From Betaproteobacteria bacterium (GTDB lineage: Bacteria > Pseudomonadota > Gammaproteobacteria > Burkholderiales > Burkholderiaceae_C): DNA of 64,000 bases. Each line of letters begins with the position of its first letter. Position 1 is the first letter of the stretch. The notes beneath the pieces are model-generated. The model was not told the origin of the DNA and searched no databases. It was given only the letters and a program-made list of their open reading frames with translations. The translations under genes and the position numbers were made by a program. The stretch spans positions 1 through 64,000 of the forward strand of contig JANXSZ010000001.1 of the NCBI GenBank assembly GCA_025356445.1, written 5' to 3'. Positions 45,816 to 54,922 of the stretch are shown one piece after another.

Positions 45816-47729
45816 ATGACAAAACTTGATGAATTCAAGGCTAAAAATACCATCAACCCGCAGCAAGCCAGTCACCTGCTGTTCACCTGGCTGTGCGACG
45901 ACAGTGAGCGCGCTGCCCTCTACCGTTGCCTGCTAGAGCACAAAACCGTGCTGTGTTTTCAGAGTCGCGCCGACACCAAAGAGAATGCCTGGGAAACGAC
46001 GCCCTCGCAGTACCAGCAGCAGGTGTACCTCATCACCGCGCAAGACCATATCAGCCAAGCCTTCAAAAGCAGTCGGGGTGAATTCAGCAACATGCCCTAC
46101 CAAGCGCTGGGCAGCGGGACGTTCATGCTGGGCCTTGACCCAGAAACCCCAGCAATACCTTCAGACCATGCCCAACAACGCCAATTCGCCCATGACTACC
46201 TGAAGCTGGACGCAGCGACAGTCAACGCCTTGTGCACCATCAGTGTGATGACGGCGGGTGTACTGCCCCTCAAACAGCGGTTTTTTGATCTGGCTGATTT
46301 GGCCGAGCAAGCCGCCTTGCGTTTTGTGGGTTTTTTGTTTGGCTTTGCCCAGGCAGACCACCCCCTGCTGGAAGGGGCACTGCGCAAAGCCTCGCGCGGG
46401 CTGGCCTACCAAACCTATGGCCGTCACTTCGTCACAGAACCTGGCGTCATCCCGGAAAACAGTGCAGCCATGGCCATGCTGGCCAAGCGCACGGCCGAGT
46501 TGATTGGCCTGTACCAATCGTCAAAAGGACAGGTGCAAGAAGACGAGCACGCCACGCTTGAAACCGAGCTGGCAGAGATACACGCATTCGAACCAGTTCA
46601 GGGGAACTTTCCACTGAAAGACTTTGTACCCGTGCTCAGACGCATGGCTGCAGCAGGCGGAACACCAGCACAACCGCAACCCTACAGCGGAACAGAACTG
46701 GCCGTGATTGTGGTGGGGTTGATGGCAGGCACAGTGGGTAATGTGCAAAGCGGTGTGGCGATGGCCATAAACCAGTTCTTTCGCTCAGGCCCTGATGCGT
46801 GGAAAAGAGCACACCACGCGGCTGGTGAATCATGGTTGAAGCATGGCAATAACGCTGGGGAAGACACCGCATTCACGCCTTTTGTGTGGGAAGCCTTGCG
46901 ACTCAACCCTCCAGCAGCCTTTTTGCCACGAAAAACGACGAAAGACATCCATTTTTCGCCCCATGGCCCAGTGGACATTCCTAAAGACAGCATCGTATTG
47001 ATGGCCGTAGGGGCTGCCACACGCGACTTGCCCCCCAGCGAAAACCCGGACCAATTCGACGAAACGCGCCACCCCTACAACCCCTTTATTTTTGGGGGCA
47101 ACCCGAACACCGACTTCCTGCACCAGTGTGTGGGTCAGTATTTAGCCATGCCGCTCATCACCCACATTGCACGCCAAGCCTTGCTGCTGGAAGGCCTGGC
47201 AGAACGCCTCAGTCCCAGAACCGGCGAGCCCTTTGGGTTGCAAAAGCTGTGGGGTTACACCGCGCTGAGCTACCCCATGGAGTACACGCGTTCGGCAGTC
47301 ATCAAGCAATCACCCTTGAATGTCTTCATGCGGGTAAAGATGCCCCTGTCAGAGCATGCAGAAGCGCTGAAACGCATCATCCAGTACGGAGCACCCCGCA
47401 TTGAGAAAAAGCTGATGGACGCAAGGCATGTTCATTTTGCACAGTTCATGCTGCTCGAGAACGACAGCACGCTGGCGCTGTTCACCGTCTACGACCGTGA
47501 TTTTGACTCCTACATCGAACACTTTGCGCTGCAAATTGGCCCTTTGTTTGACCGTATCTTTGAACACATCCAAGATGCCCCTCCGCTGCCGGTGAACGAG
47601 TTCCCCAAAGAGTTTGTCGACACAATTCGGCGTTTTAACCAGCGGCCTGTAGGCGACTACTTCTTCAGCGCCTACCCCAAGGGAGAAGTCGCCGATATCC
47701 AGCTGAACATCAACAGGCTCAAGCCATGA
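45816..47729 (+). CDS. Cytochrome P450 with C-terminal extension
   Basis: A 637-residue haem-thiolate protein. K-helix ExxR is E359-R362 in FVWEALRLNPPAAFLPRKT. The haem-binding loop is 424-440 (FIFGGNPNTDFLHQCVG) with C438 as the ligand. In the I-helix region AGTVGNV at 304-310, the expected acid and Thr of the oxygen-activation pair are V307 and G308, and N309 is present. This pattern is seen in P450s that use peroxides or rearrange hydroperoxides rather than NADPH-dependent monooxygenases. Residues about 500-637 extend past the P450 fold and include HVHFAQFMLLENDSTLALF and YDRDFDSYIEHF. A good AGGGGA site precedes the ATG. Its stop overlaps the DyP start (ATGA). Confidence 0.85.
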   Translation: MTKLDEFKAKNTINPQQASHLLFTWLCDDSERAALYRCLLEHKTVLCFQSRADTKENAWETTPSQYQQQVYLITAQDHISQAFKSSRGEFSNMPYQALGSGTFMLGLDPETPAIPSDHAQQRQFAHDYLKLDAATVNALCTISVMTAGVLPLKQRFFDLADLAEQAALRFVGFLFGFAQADHPLLEGALRKASRGLAYQTYGRHFVTEPGVIPENSAAMAMLAKRTAELIGLYQSSKGQVQEDEHATLETELAEIHAFEPVQGNFPLKDFVPVLRRMAAAGGTPAQPQPYSGTELAVIVVGLMAGTVGNVQSGVAMAINQFFRSGPDAWKRAHHAAGESWLKHGNNAGEDTAFTPFVWEALRLNPPAAFLPRKTTKDIHFSPHGPVDIPKDSIVLMAVGAATRDLPPSENPDQFDETRHPYNPFIFGGNPNTDFLHQCVGQYLAMPLITHIARQALLLEGLAERLSPRTGEPFGLQKLWGYTALSYPMEYTRSAVIKQSPLNVFMRVKMPLSEHAEALKRIIQYGAPRIEKKLMDARHVHFAQFMLLENDSTLALFTVYDRDFDSYIEHFALQIGPLFDRIFEHIQDAPPLPVNEFPKEFVDTIRRFNQRPVGDYFFSAYPKGEVADIQLNINRLKP

Positions 47730-49216
47730 GCGCCCTCATTCAAGCGACTGTGGCAAAAAAGCGGTGCCAGCAGCTGCCCTTGCACGATATTCAAAAACTG
47801 GTGCTTCAAGGCTACGACCTGCACCGCAGCCGTTACTTTGTGCTGACCGTTGCCAACGCCAAACTGGCACGGCAATTCCTCACCAAGCTGGCGGACGAGC
47901 ACTGGCTGACCACCGCAGAGCACCACCGTGATCACGTTGCAGAACGGCTGCATGGCCAGCAATGCCCTGTGAGCCTGGGCTTGACGTTCAAGGGGCTGGT
48001 CGCGCTGGAACTGAACCCGCGCTACCAAGCCGTCTTCAAAAACAAAGCACGGGCTTTTGCCGAAGGAGCCCATTTCCGTGCGGCCGCCCATCTGGCCGAT
48101 ACGGGCAACAATGCCGCTGCATTTTGGAAACCTGAATTTCAGCCGGACAAAGCCCATGTGCTGCTGACACTGCACGCCGACACCCAGCAAGCATTGGCAC
48201 AAACCCAGAAGACCTTGCAAGACATGGCAGGCAGCGCTTTTGAAATGGTCGGATGGCATAACGCTTTTGAAGGCCAGCACCTGGAAGAAACCGCACCAGC
48301 CCGAAAAGCCAGACGGGTTCATTTCGGAATGCTGGACGGTATTTCTCAAGTCCGCATCCACGGCGCTACCGACAAAGCGGGAACCCATGAACCCGGTGAA
48401 CTGCTGCTGGGTCATGCCAATGACGAAGGCTTCAACGCGTGGCGGCTGGCCACAGAGCGGCCTGATTTGTCCGGTACGTCAGGCCTTTCGGCCCAAGCAC
48501 AATCGGCAAAGGTAGCGAGCTTCTTTAAAAACGCCAGCTTCTGCGCATTTCGCCCCATGCGGCAGTATGTGACCGCATTCCAGCAATTCTTGGACACACA
48601 GGCCAGTGAATGGGACGTGTCAGCCGAATACCTGCGGGCCAAGCTGTTGGGCCGCTGGGACAACGGGCAGGTCATTCGGACAGGCGAAACCTCGGCCCCA
48701 GTGGCTCAAGCCGGAAGGCTGGATGACTTCAAATTCAAGGACGATCCTGCGGGACTAGGTTGTCCTTTTGGTGCACACATACGCCGAATGAACCCCCGTG
48801 ACGATGGTGTAGTGCCCACCCGCCGCCGACCCATCGTGCGACGTGGTATGCCTTATGGCCCCGCATGGACACCGGCCGAGCCCAATGGCACAGACCTCGA
48901 GCGAGGCCTGCTGGGCTTGTTTTTCTGTGCCAGCCTGGAAGACCAGTTCGAGCATTTGCTCAGTGAATGGGCCAATGCCAACCCGATGGGTGTGCCCAAC
49001 AAAGGTACGGCCAAAGACCCACTGATCGGTAACCACAGCCAACCGCATGCGCGTTTTGATATTCCCCAAGACATGGACCACGACCCACTGGCGCTGCAAG
49101 GCTTCACCCCCTTTGTGCGTACCGAGGGCACCTTGTATGCCTTTTTTCCAGGCCTTCACGGCTTGCACATGATGAACGACTCTGAGGTTTTTGGCCCGCG
49201 TGCGTGCCATGACTGA
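47726..49216 (+). CDS. DyP-type haem peroxidase
   Basis: A 496-residue protein of the dye-decolorising peroxidase superfamily. The GxxDG motif is G201-D204-G205 (HFGMLDGISQ), which places the catalytic Asp. The proximal haem His is H351 in CPFGAHIRRMNPR. RRRPIVRRGMPYGP at 366-379 and GRWDNG at 309-314 also match. The length suits the longer, fungal-like DyP classes. No Tat signal is seen, so it is likely cytoplasmic. It starts inside the P450 stop and its 3' end overlaps the patatin gene by 8 nt, so the three proteins are probably made in fixed ratio. Natural substrate is unknown. Confidence 0.88.
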   Translation: MSALIQATVAKKRCQQLPLHDIQKLVLQGYDLHRSRYFVLTVANAKLARQFLTKLADEHWLTTAEHHRDHVAERLHGQQCPVSLGLTFKGLVALELNPRYQAVFKNKARAFAEGAHFRAAAHLADTGNNAAAFWKPEFQPDKAHVLLTLHADTQQALAQTQKTLQDMAGSAFEMVGWHNAFEGQHLEETAPARKARRVHFGMLDGISQVRIHGATDKAGTHEPGELLLGHANDEGFNAWRLATERPDLSGTSGLSAQAQSAKVASFFKNASFCAFRPMRQYVTAFQQFLDTQASEWDVSAEYLRAKLLGRWDNGQVIRTGETSAPVAQAGRLDDFKFKDDPAGLGCPFGAHIRRMNPRDDGVVPTRRRPIVRRGMPYGPAWTPAEPNGTDLERGLLGLFFCASLEDQFEHLLSEWANANPMGVPNKGTAKDPLIGNHSQPHARFDIPQDMDHDPLALQGFTPFVRTEGTLYAFFPGLHGLHMMNDSEVFGPRACHD

Positions 49217-51212
49217 ACGATCGCCATCACCGGGAACCGACTCAGGCACTCCGCCGCCACTGAGTCAAGACGTACAGCCTCCCGTTGACCGGTATTGCGA
49301 TGTAGTGATGAAGGGTGGTGTGGTCGATGGTGTGGTCTATCCCTGGGCCATCATGGAGTTGGCCCACCACTACCGCTTCAAAAACTTGGGCGGGACCTCC
49401 GTCGGTGCGCTGGCAGCCGCGTTGACGGCAGCTGCGGAATACAGCCGCCGCTATGGCAGCGTAGCTGGTTTCAACAAAGTGATGCTGGACATCCCGAACC
49501 AGTTGGCCGCAGATGCAGAGGGTCAACCGGGGCGCACCAAGTTGTTCTCGCTGTTCCAAGCCGGGCCTCAGACGCAACGCTTGTTCGACGTGTTTGTTGC
49601 CTTGTTCAGCGCACCTGCCAGCCATAGCCAGCCACAGCGCTGGCTGACAGGGCTGACAGCACTGTTGAAAGCCTACGCCCCCTGGGCCTTGCTGGGTGTG
49701 CTCACGGGAACGGCCTTGGCATTGCTGCTGGGGTGGGCCATGGACTTGCCTGCGGGGTGTTGCGACCTGACGGCATGGCCCAAAGGTGCTTTTGCAGCCA
49801 TTTGCCTGTGCTTTGCCCTGGCTGGTCTGCTGATACTGGTCGCGCTAGGCGTATGGCGTGACGTGGTGCACGGGTTGATACCCGGAGGCATGGGACTGTG
49901 TACCGGCAAGCAAACCAGCACTGCCCCTGACGCGCCACAAGGTCTGATTGATTGGTTGCACGAAGGCATTCAAGCTGCAGCAGGGCGCACTCTGGACCAA
50001 GCCCTGACCTTCAAAGACCTGTGGGAAGCACCGGGTGGCCCAGTTACCCCCTCCTCATCCACCCACACTCAACGTACTCACGCTATCGACCTGCGGATGG
50101 TCAGCAGCAACCTGACACAAGGTCGCCCTTACGGTTTTCCACTGACGGGCACCAACAACCGCTTGTTTTTCAAAAAAGAAGAACTGGACGCGTATTTCCC
50201 CACCGAAGTGATGAACTGCCTGATGGCCAAAGCCCATGTGTATACGCCAGTGCTGTCCACCTCGGCAAAAAAACCTCTCGAAGAGATCTACTACGAACTG
50301 CCTCAAGGCGATTTACCCATCATCATTGCCACCCGGCTGAGCCTGAGTGTGCCTATCTTGTTCAAAGCGGTACCGCTCTGGGCACTGAAACCCAACCCAG
50401 GCCCGGACGAGCATCCGTTCTATTGCTGCTGGTTTTCAGACGGTGGCATTTGTGCCAACTTCCCCATTCACCAGTTCGATGCCGCCCTGCCCCGCTGGCC
50501 CACCTTCGGCATCATGCTGGACAAGGCGCGTGCAGGCCAAGCCGTGTGGGTGACAGACCATCACGACGATGGGCTTCAGGAAGACGGCGACTTGCCCGCC
50601 ATCAACACCTCACCCAGCCGCCAGTTGTTCCACTTTGCATGTACGCTGCTCAATACGGTGCGCAGCTGGAATGACAACACGTCAGTTCGGCTACCCGGTG
50701 TACGCGACCGGGTGGTACATATCGGGCTGGAGCCAGAGCACAGCAGCCAGGATGCCAAGGATTCGGTGCTGGGCGGTCTGAACTTGAAAATAACGGGTGC
50801 TGCGATTCTGCGCATGGCAGGCGTATACGGGCGACCTGCGGGCCAAGCATTGGTGAAGAAATTTCTGGGCCCCCCCCTGAGCGCAAGCACCGCAACCGCT
50901 TGGCGCGAACACCGGTGGGTGCGGTTCAACAGCTTTGCAACGGCACTGCGCACACGCATGGCAGGTTTTACCGCGGCAGCACAGCACGCCGAACACACAG
51001 ATCCCCTCTCAGCACAGATAGCCGACAGCAGAATCACCCCGCCACTGACAGGCACTGTCGCGCACAAGGCATTGACGAAAACCCAAGCCGATGCCCTGGT
51101 CAACGTGCAGCAGGCGCTGAGTGCACTTGAGGCGAGCTTCGCCGTGGCCCATCCTGTCCAGCCTTACAAACCCGATCCTCAATCTGAACTGCATATGCGC
51201 TCACCGTTGTGA
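49209..51212 (+). CDS. Patatin-like phospholipase with two membrane helices
   Basis: A 667-residue patatin-fold lipase. The oxyanion loop is in VVMKGGVVDGVVYPWAI (32-48), the nucleophile S64 in GGTSVGALAAAL, and the catalytic Asp D411 in WFSDGGICANFPIHQFD, so the Ser-Asp dyad is complete. Two hydrophobic helices at about 157-178 and 193-215 interrupt the fold between Ser and Asp and should anchor it to the inner membrane. The family releases fatty acids from phospholipids. ATG 49209 lies within the last codons of the DyP gene; ATG 49191 would lengthen it by six residues. Last gene of the cassette. Confidence 0.88.
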   Translation: MTERSPSPGTDSGTPPPLSQDVQPPVDRYCDVVMKGGVVDGVVYPWAIMELAHHYRFKNLGGTSVGALAAALTAAAEYSRRYGSVAGFNKVMLDIPNQLAADAEGQPGRTKLFSLFQAGPQTQRLFDVFVALFSAPASHSQPQRWLTGLTALLKAYAPWALLGVLTGTALALLLGWAMDLPAGCCDLTAWPKGAFAAICLCFALAGLLILVALGVWRDVVHGLIPGGMGLCTGKQTSTAPDAPQGLIDWLHEGIQAAAGRTLDQALTFKDLWEAPGGPVTPSSSTHTQRTHAIDLRMVSSNLTQGRPYGFPLTGTNNRLFFKKEELDAYFPTEVMNCLMAKAHVYTPVLSTSAKKPLEEIYYELPQGDLPIIIATRLSLSVPILFKAVPLWALKPNPGPDEHPFYCCWFSDGGICANFPIHQFDAALPRWPTFGIMLDKARAGQAVWVTDHHDDGLQEDGDLPAINTSPSRQLFHFACTLLNTVRSWNDNTSVRLPGVRDRVVHIGLEPEHSSQDAKDSVLGGLNLKITGAAILRMAGVYGRPAGQALVKKFLGPPLSASTATAWREHRWVRFNSFATALRTRMAGFTAAAQHAEHTDPLSAQIADSRITPPLTGTVAHKALTKTQADALVNVQQALSALEASFAVAHPVQPYKPDPQSELHMRSPL

Positions 51213-51261
51213 CACACCATATAACACCGCAACCCCTCACCCACAGCCCATTCAAACCTGC

Positions 51262-51267
51262 TATAAT
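51262..51267 (+). promoter_or_regulatory. -10 box of the tRNA-Met gene
   Basis: A perfect TATAAT 11 bases before the tRNA. No clear -35 hexamer is seen 16-18 nt upstream. Confidence 0.6.
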
Positions 51268-51278
51268 CTTTGGCTGCT

Positions 51279-51355
51279 GGTGGTATAGCTCAGTTGGTTA
51301 GAGCGCAGCATTCATAATGCTGAAGTCGGTGGTTCAAATCCACCTACCACCACCA
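51279..51355 (+). tRNA. tRNA-Met (CAT)
   Basis: A 77-nt cloverleaf with encoded CCA. The acceptor GGTGGTA pairs with TACCACC; the anticodon arm is GCATT-CAT-AATGC; the T-arm is GGTGG-TTCAAAT-CCACC. The anticodon is CAT. The stem sequence and the paired first acceptor base argue for elongator Met, not initiator; tRNA-Ile2 with a modified CAT is harder to exclude by eye. Confidence 0.92.
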
Positions 51356-51364
51356 TTACATTTT

Positions 51365-51393
51365 AAAAGCACCGCTAGTCGGTGCTTTTTTTT
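51365..51393 (+). terminator. Intrinsic terminator after tRNA-Met
   Basis: Stem AAAAGCACCG (51365-51374) pairs with CGGTGCTTTT (51380-51389) across a 5-nt loop and continues into a T-run to 51393. Confidence 0.9.
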
Positions 51394-51427
51394 ACCCCTC
51401 TTCTGCTTCAGCCTCTGGATACACACC

Positions 51428-51886
51428 ATGAACCGCTGCCCGTTCTTTTACCGCGCCCTTGCCACCTGCGCGGCCATCATCTGCCTGGGCATCACAGCAT
51501 GGCCCAGTGCTGCCAACGCCCAAACGACCGCTGTAGGGCGTGAATTCCCTCGCGCCGCCTTGCGCGGAACCTTGCTGATCGTCGCTCCACCTGAGGTGCT
51601 GCTGGACGGTAAGGCAGAGCGCCTCTCACCTGGGTCGCGTATCCACAGCCCGCAAAACATGCTGGTCATGTCAGGCGCACTGGTAGGGCAAAAACTGCTG
51701 GTGAACTTCACCCGGGAAAACACCGGTTTGATCCACGAAGTTTGGCTGCTGACCCCGGAGGAAGCTGCACTCAAGCGGCCTCGCGCCACGCCAGAGCGCA
51801 ACTTTTTGTTCAGCTCAGAGCAGCAAACCGTACCGCATGACGACGGCAAAACCCCTTACGACCAGCTGCCCAAGTTTCCGCAGTAG
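51428..51886 (+). CDS. Small secreted protein of unknown function
   Basis: A 152-residue protein with a signal peptide (MNRCPFFYRALATCAAIICLG... ending near SAANAQ). The mature part is polar, with PEVLLDGKAERLSPGSRI and LTPEEAALKRPRATPERNF. I recognise no characterised domain; similar small periplasmic proteins occur next to miaB in Comamonadaceae. ATG 51428 is chosen because it starts the signal peptide; the longer frame would run through the tRNA and terminator. Confidence 0.75.
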   Translation: MNRCPFFYRALATCAAIICLGITAWPSAANAQTTAVGREFPRAALRGTLLIVAPPEVLLDGKAERLSPGSRIHSPQNMLVMSGALVGQKLLVNFTRENTGLIHEVWLLTPEEAALKRPRATPERNFLFSSEQQTVPHDDGKTPYDQLPKFPQ

Positions 51887-51989
51887 CGAAGTCACAAGGT
51901 CGCGAAGCCCAGCCACAGCACCCAGCAGCGCTCAACAGATCAAATTCAAGCTAAATCCACCTCATATGCAAGCTGGATGGCCATTAATA

Positions 51990-52006
51990 GCTATTGAATT
52001 CATAGC
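51990..52006. repeat. Dispersed 5-7-5 palindrome copy upstream of miaB
   Basis: Perfect GCTAT-N7-ATAGC with centre TGAATTC, ending 17 nt before the miaB ATG. It may overlap the miaB ribosome-binding region. Confidence 0.7.
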
Positions 52007-52023
52007 ATTTCAAAAATAACACC

Positions 52024-53403
52024 ATGACCACACCTAAAGTCTTCATCAAAACCTTCGGCTGCCAAATGAACGAGTACGACTCGGACAAGATGGTCGATGT
52101 GCTGCACGCTGCCTCGGGCTACGAGAAAACGCAGAACGTCGAAGAAGCCGACTTGATTTTGTTCAACACCTGCTCGGTGCGCGAGAAAGCCCAAGAAAAG
52201 GTCTTCAGCGACCTGGGCCGCATCCGCCACCTGAAGAAAAAAGGCGTGAAGATTGGCGTGGGTGGCTGCGTTGCCAGTCAAGAAGGGTCCGCCATCATCC
52301 AGCGCGCACCCTATGTGGACGTGGTGTTTGGCCCGCAAACCCTGCACCGCCTGCCAGACCTGCTGGCCGCTCGCACGCGTCTTGACCGCCCGCAGGTGGA
52401 CATCAGTTTCCCCGAAATCGAAAAGTTTGACCACCTGCCCCCCGCCCGCGTGGAAGGGGCCACCGCCTTCGTCAGCATCATGGAAGGCTGCTCCAAATAC
52501 TGCAGCTACTGCGTGGTGCCATACACCCGTGGCGAAGAAGTCAGCCGCCCGTTTGACGATGTGCTGGTTGAAGTGGCCGGTTTGGCCGATCAGGGCGTGA
52601 AAGAAATCACCCTGCTGGGTCAAAACGTCAACGCGTACCGGGGAAAGATGGGGGACACCACAGACATCGCCGACTTCGCTCTGCTTTTAGAGGTCGTGGC
52701 CGACATCCCTGGCATCGAACGCATCCGCTACACCACCAGCCACCCCAACGAATTCACCCCTCGCCTGATCGAAGCCTACGCCCGCATTCCCAAGCTGGTG
52801 AACCACCTGCACTTGCCCGTGCAGCACGGCTCCGACCGCATCCTGATGGCGATGAAGCGCGGCTACACCGCCATGGAATTCAAAAGCACCGTGCGCAAAC
52901 TCCGCGCCATTCGCCCAGACATGGCAATGAGTTCGGATTTCATCGTGGGCTTCCCCGGTGAAACCGATGACGATTTCAACAAAATGATGAAACTGATTGA
53001 CGACGTGGGTTTCGACAACTCCTTCAGCTTCATCTTCAGCCCCCGCCCCGGTACCCCCGCTGCGGCGCTGCACGATGACACCCCCCAAGACGTGAAACTC
53101 GCCCGCCTGCACCGCCTGCAAGCCGCCATCAACGCCAACATCAAAACCATCAGCGAGAGCCGTTTAGGCACGGTTCAGCGGGTGCTGGTGGAAGGCAACG
53201 CCAAGCGCGATACGAGCGAGTTGATGGGTCGCATCGAATGCAACCGGGTGGTGAATTTCAAAGGCCCAGCGCAAGGCAGCGAGCGCTTGATCGGTCAGTT
53301 GATTGACGTGACAATCACCGAGGCGATGACGTACACGTTGCGGGGCAACGTGGCGGTGGCTGAGCATGGCTCGCTGGCGACCGCCGCTGCACATTCGGCT
53401 TGA
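52024..53403 (+). CDS. miaB: tRNA-2-methylthio-N6-dimethylallyladenosine synthase
   Basis: A 459-residue radical SAM methylthiotransferase that modifies A37 of tRNAs reading UNN codons. The N-terminal domain cluster cysteines are C13, C50 ([12 protein letters not shown]) and C82 (GGCVAS). The radical SAM cluster is C156-C160-C163 in [22 protein letters not shown] domain closes the protein ([10 protein letters not shown] onward). Full length. Confidence 0.96.
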   Translation: MTTPKVFIKTFGCQMNEYDSDKMVDVLHAASGYEKTQNVEEADLILFNTCSVREKAQEKVFSDLGRIRHLKKKGVKIGVGGCVASQEGSAIIQRAPYVDVVFGPQTLHRLPDLLAARTRLDRPQVDISFPEIEKFDHLPPARVEGATAFVSIMEGCSKYCSYCVVPYTRGEEVSRPFDDVLVEVAGLADQGVKEITLLGQNVNAYRGKMGDTTDIADFALLLEVVADIPGIERIRYTTSHPNEFTPRLIEAYARIPKLVNHLHLPVQHGSDRILMAMKRGYTAMEFKSTVRKLRAIRPDMAMSSDFIVGFPGETDDDFNKMMKLIDDVGFDNSFSFIFSPRPGTPAAALHDDTPQDVKLARLHRLQAAINANIKTISESRLGTVQRVLVEGNAKRDTSELMGRIECNRVVNFKGPAQGSERLIGQLIDVTITEAMTYTLRGNVAVAEHGSLATAAAHSA

Positions 53404-53433
53404 GGCGATTCAAGAGCCGCAAGTAGGAGGTGG

Positions 53434-54831
53434 TCAGCGTGGCATCCCAGGGAAGCCGCCCATGCCACCTCCCCCCATACCGCCCATACCTTTCATCCCC
53501 CCCATGCGCTTCATCATCTTCATGAGGCCGCCGCCCTTCATCTTCTTCATCATGTCCTGCATCTGCTCAAACTCTTTGAGCAAACGATTCACATCTTGAA
53601 CCTGCACACCCGAGCCAGCGGCAATGCGGCGTTTACGGGTGGCTTTAATCAGCTCGGGCTTGCGGCGCTCCAGCAGGGTCATGCTGTGGATGATGCCTTC
53701 CTTGCGGCGAATGTCTTTTTCGGCGCGGTCTAAATCCACTTCGCCGGCTTTGGCCATCATTTGGGCCGGCAGTTTGTCCATCAGGCTGGACAAGCCGCCC
53801 ATTTGCTTCATTTGCTGGATTTGGCTTAAAAAATCATTCAAATCAAAACCTGCACCGCTCTTGACCTTGGCAGCGAGTTTTTGCGCAGCTTCCATGTCAA
53901 CGCCAGCAGTGACTTGCTCAACCAGCGCCAAAATATCGCCCATGCCCAGCACACGACCAGCGTGGCGTTCGGCATCAAACACTTCCAAGCCGTCAATCTT
54001 TTCGCTGGTGCCCGCGAACTTGATAGGTGCACCCGTGATTTGGCGTACCGACAGGGCCGCGCCACCGCGTGAATCACCGTCGGTTTTGGTCAGGATAATG
54101 CCCGTCAGGGGCAGCGCGTCTTTGAAAGCTTTGGCGGTGTTCACCGCGTCCTGGCCCTGCATGGCGTCCACCACGAACAGGGTTTCGACCGGGTTCAGCT
54201 CGGCGTGCAGGGCTTTGATTTCAGCCATCAGGGCCTCGTCAATCGCCAAACGGCCAGCGGTATCGACCAGCAGGACATCAAAGTAATGCTTGCGGGCGTA
54301 GTCCAGGGCGGCACGGGCAATGTCCAAGGGTTTTTGGTCAGGAGTGCTGGGGAACCATTCGGCACCGGCCTGGGCCGTGACCATCTTGAGCTGCTCAATA
54401 GCTGCTGGGCGGTACACGTCGCCCGAGACTGTCAGCACTTTCTTTTTGCGCTTCTCGATCAAATGCTTGGCCAGCTTGGCGGTAGTGGTGGTTTTACCGG
54501 CACCTTGCAGACCCGCCATCAAAATCACAGCAGGAGGTTGGGCATTGAGGTTGATGTCGCTCACACCCTCGCCCATGGTGGCCGCCAGCTCGCGGTTCAC
54601 GATGGCCACCAGCGCTTGGCCAGGCTTCAAAGAACCCAGCACCTCTTGGCCCAGCGCTTTTTCTTTCACGCGGGCGATGAAGTCGCGCACCACGGGTAGC
54701 GCTACGTCGGCCTCCAGCAGCGCCATGCGCACCTCACGCAGCATGTCGGCTACGTTCGATTCGGTGATACGGGCCTGACCGCTGATCTGTTTAACGAGGC
54801 GGGAGAGTTTGTCTGTAAGGGCGGAAGCCAT
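53434..54831 (-). CDS. ffh: Signal recognition particle protein Ffh
   Basis: A 465-residue SRP54-type GTPase. N-domain at 1-90, then G-domain with P-loop GLQGAGKTTTTAKL at 107-120, DTAGRLAIDEALM and TKTDGDSRGGAALS. The Met-rich M-domain ends in a Gly/Met-rich tail (GMGGMGGGGMGGFPG). It targets nascent membrane proteins with 4.5S RNA to FtsY. Convergent with miaB and divergent from the CcsA-like gene, as in many Burkholderiales. Confidence 0.97.
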   Translation of the reverse strand: MASALTDKLSRLVKQISGQARITESNVADMLREVRMALLEADVALPVVRDFIARVKEKALGQEVLGSLKPGQALVAIVNRELAATMGEGVSDINLNAQPPAVILMAGLQGAGKTTTTAKLAKHLIEKRKKKVLTVSGDVYRPAAIEQLKMVTAQAGAEWFPSTPDQKPLDIARAALDYARKHYFDVLLVDTAGRLAIDEALMAEIKALHAELNPVETLFVVDAMQGQDAVNTAKAFKDALPLTGIILTKTDGDSRGGAALSVRQITGAPIKFAGTSEKIDGLEVFDAERHAGRVLGMGDILALVEQVTAGVDMEAAQKLAAKVKSGAGFDLNDFLSQIQQMKQMGGLSSLMDKLPAQMMAKAGEVDLDRAEKDIRRKEGIIHSMTLLERRKPELIKATRKRRIAAGSGVQVQDVNRLLKEFEQMQDMMKKMKGGGLMKMMKRMGGMKGMGGMGGGGMGGFPGMPR

Positions 54832-54922
54832 GGGCAGTATTCCGAACGAGCGGAACCGGGTTGGAAAGCAGAAGATGCGGGTGAGAGGTCGGGGAAGTCC
54901 AGCAAAACGCTAAACTGCATCC

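Noticed and set aside
41524-51212. Calling the cassette a CBASS or Pycsar system outright
   Set aside because: No CD-NTase, no canonical Pycsar cyclase, and the cyclase-like domain has an altered active site; P450 and DyP are not part of known versions.
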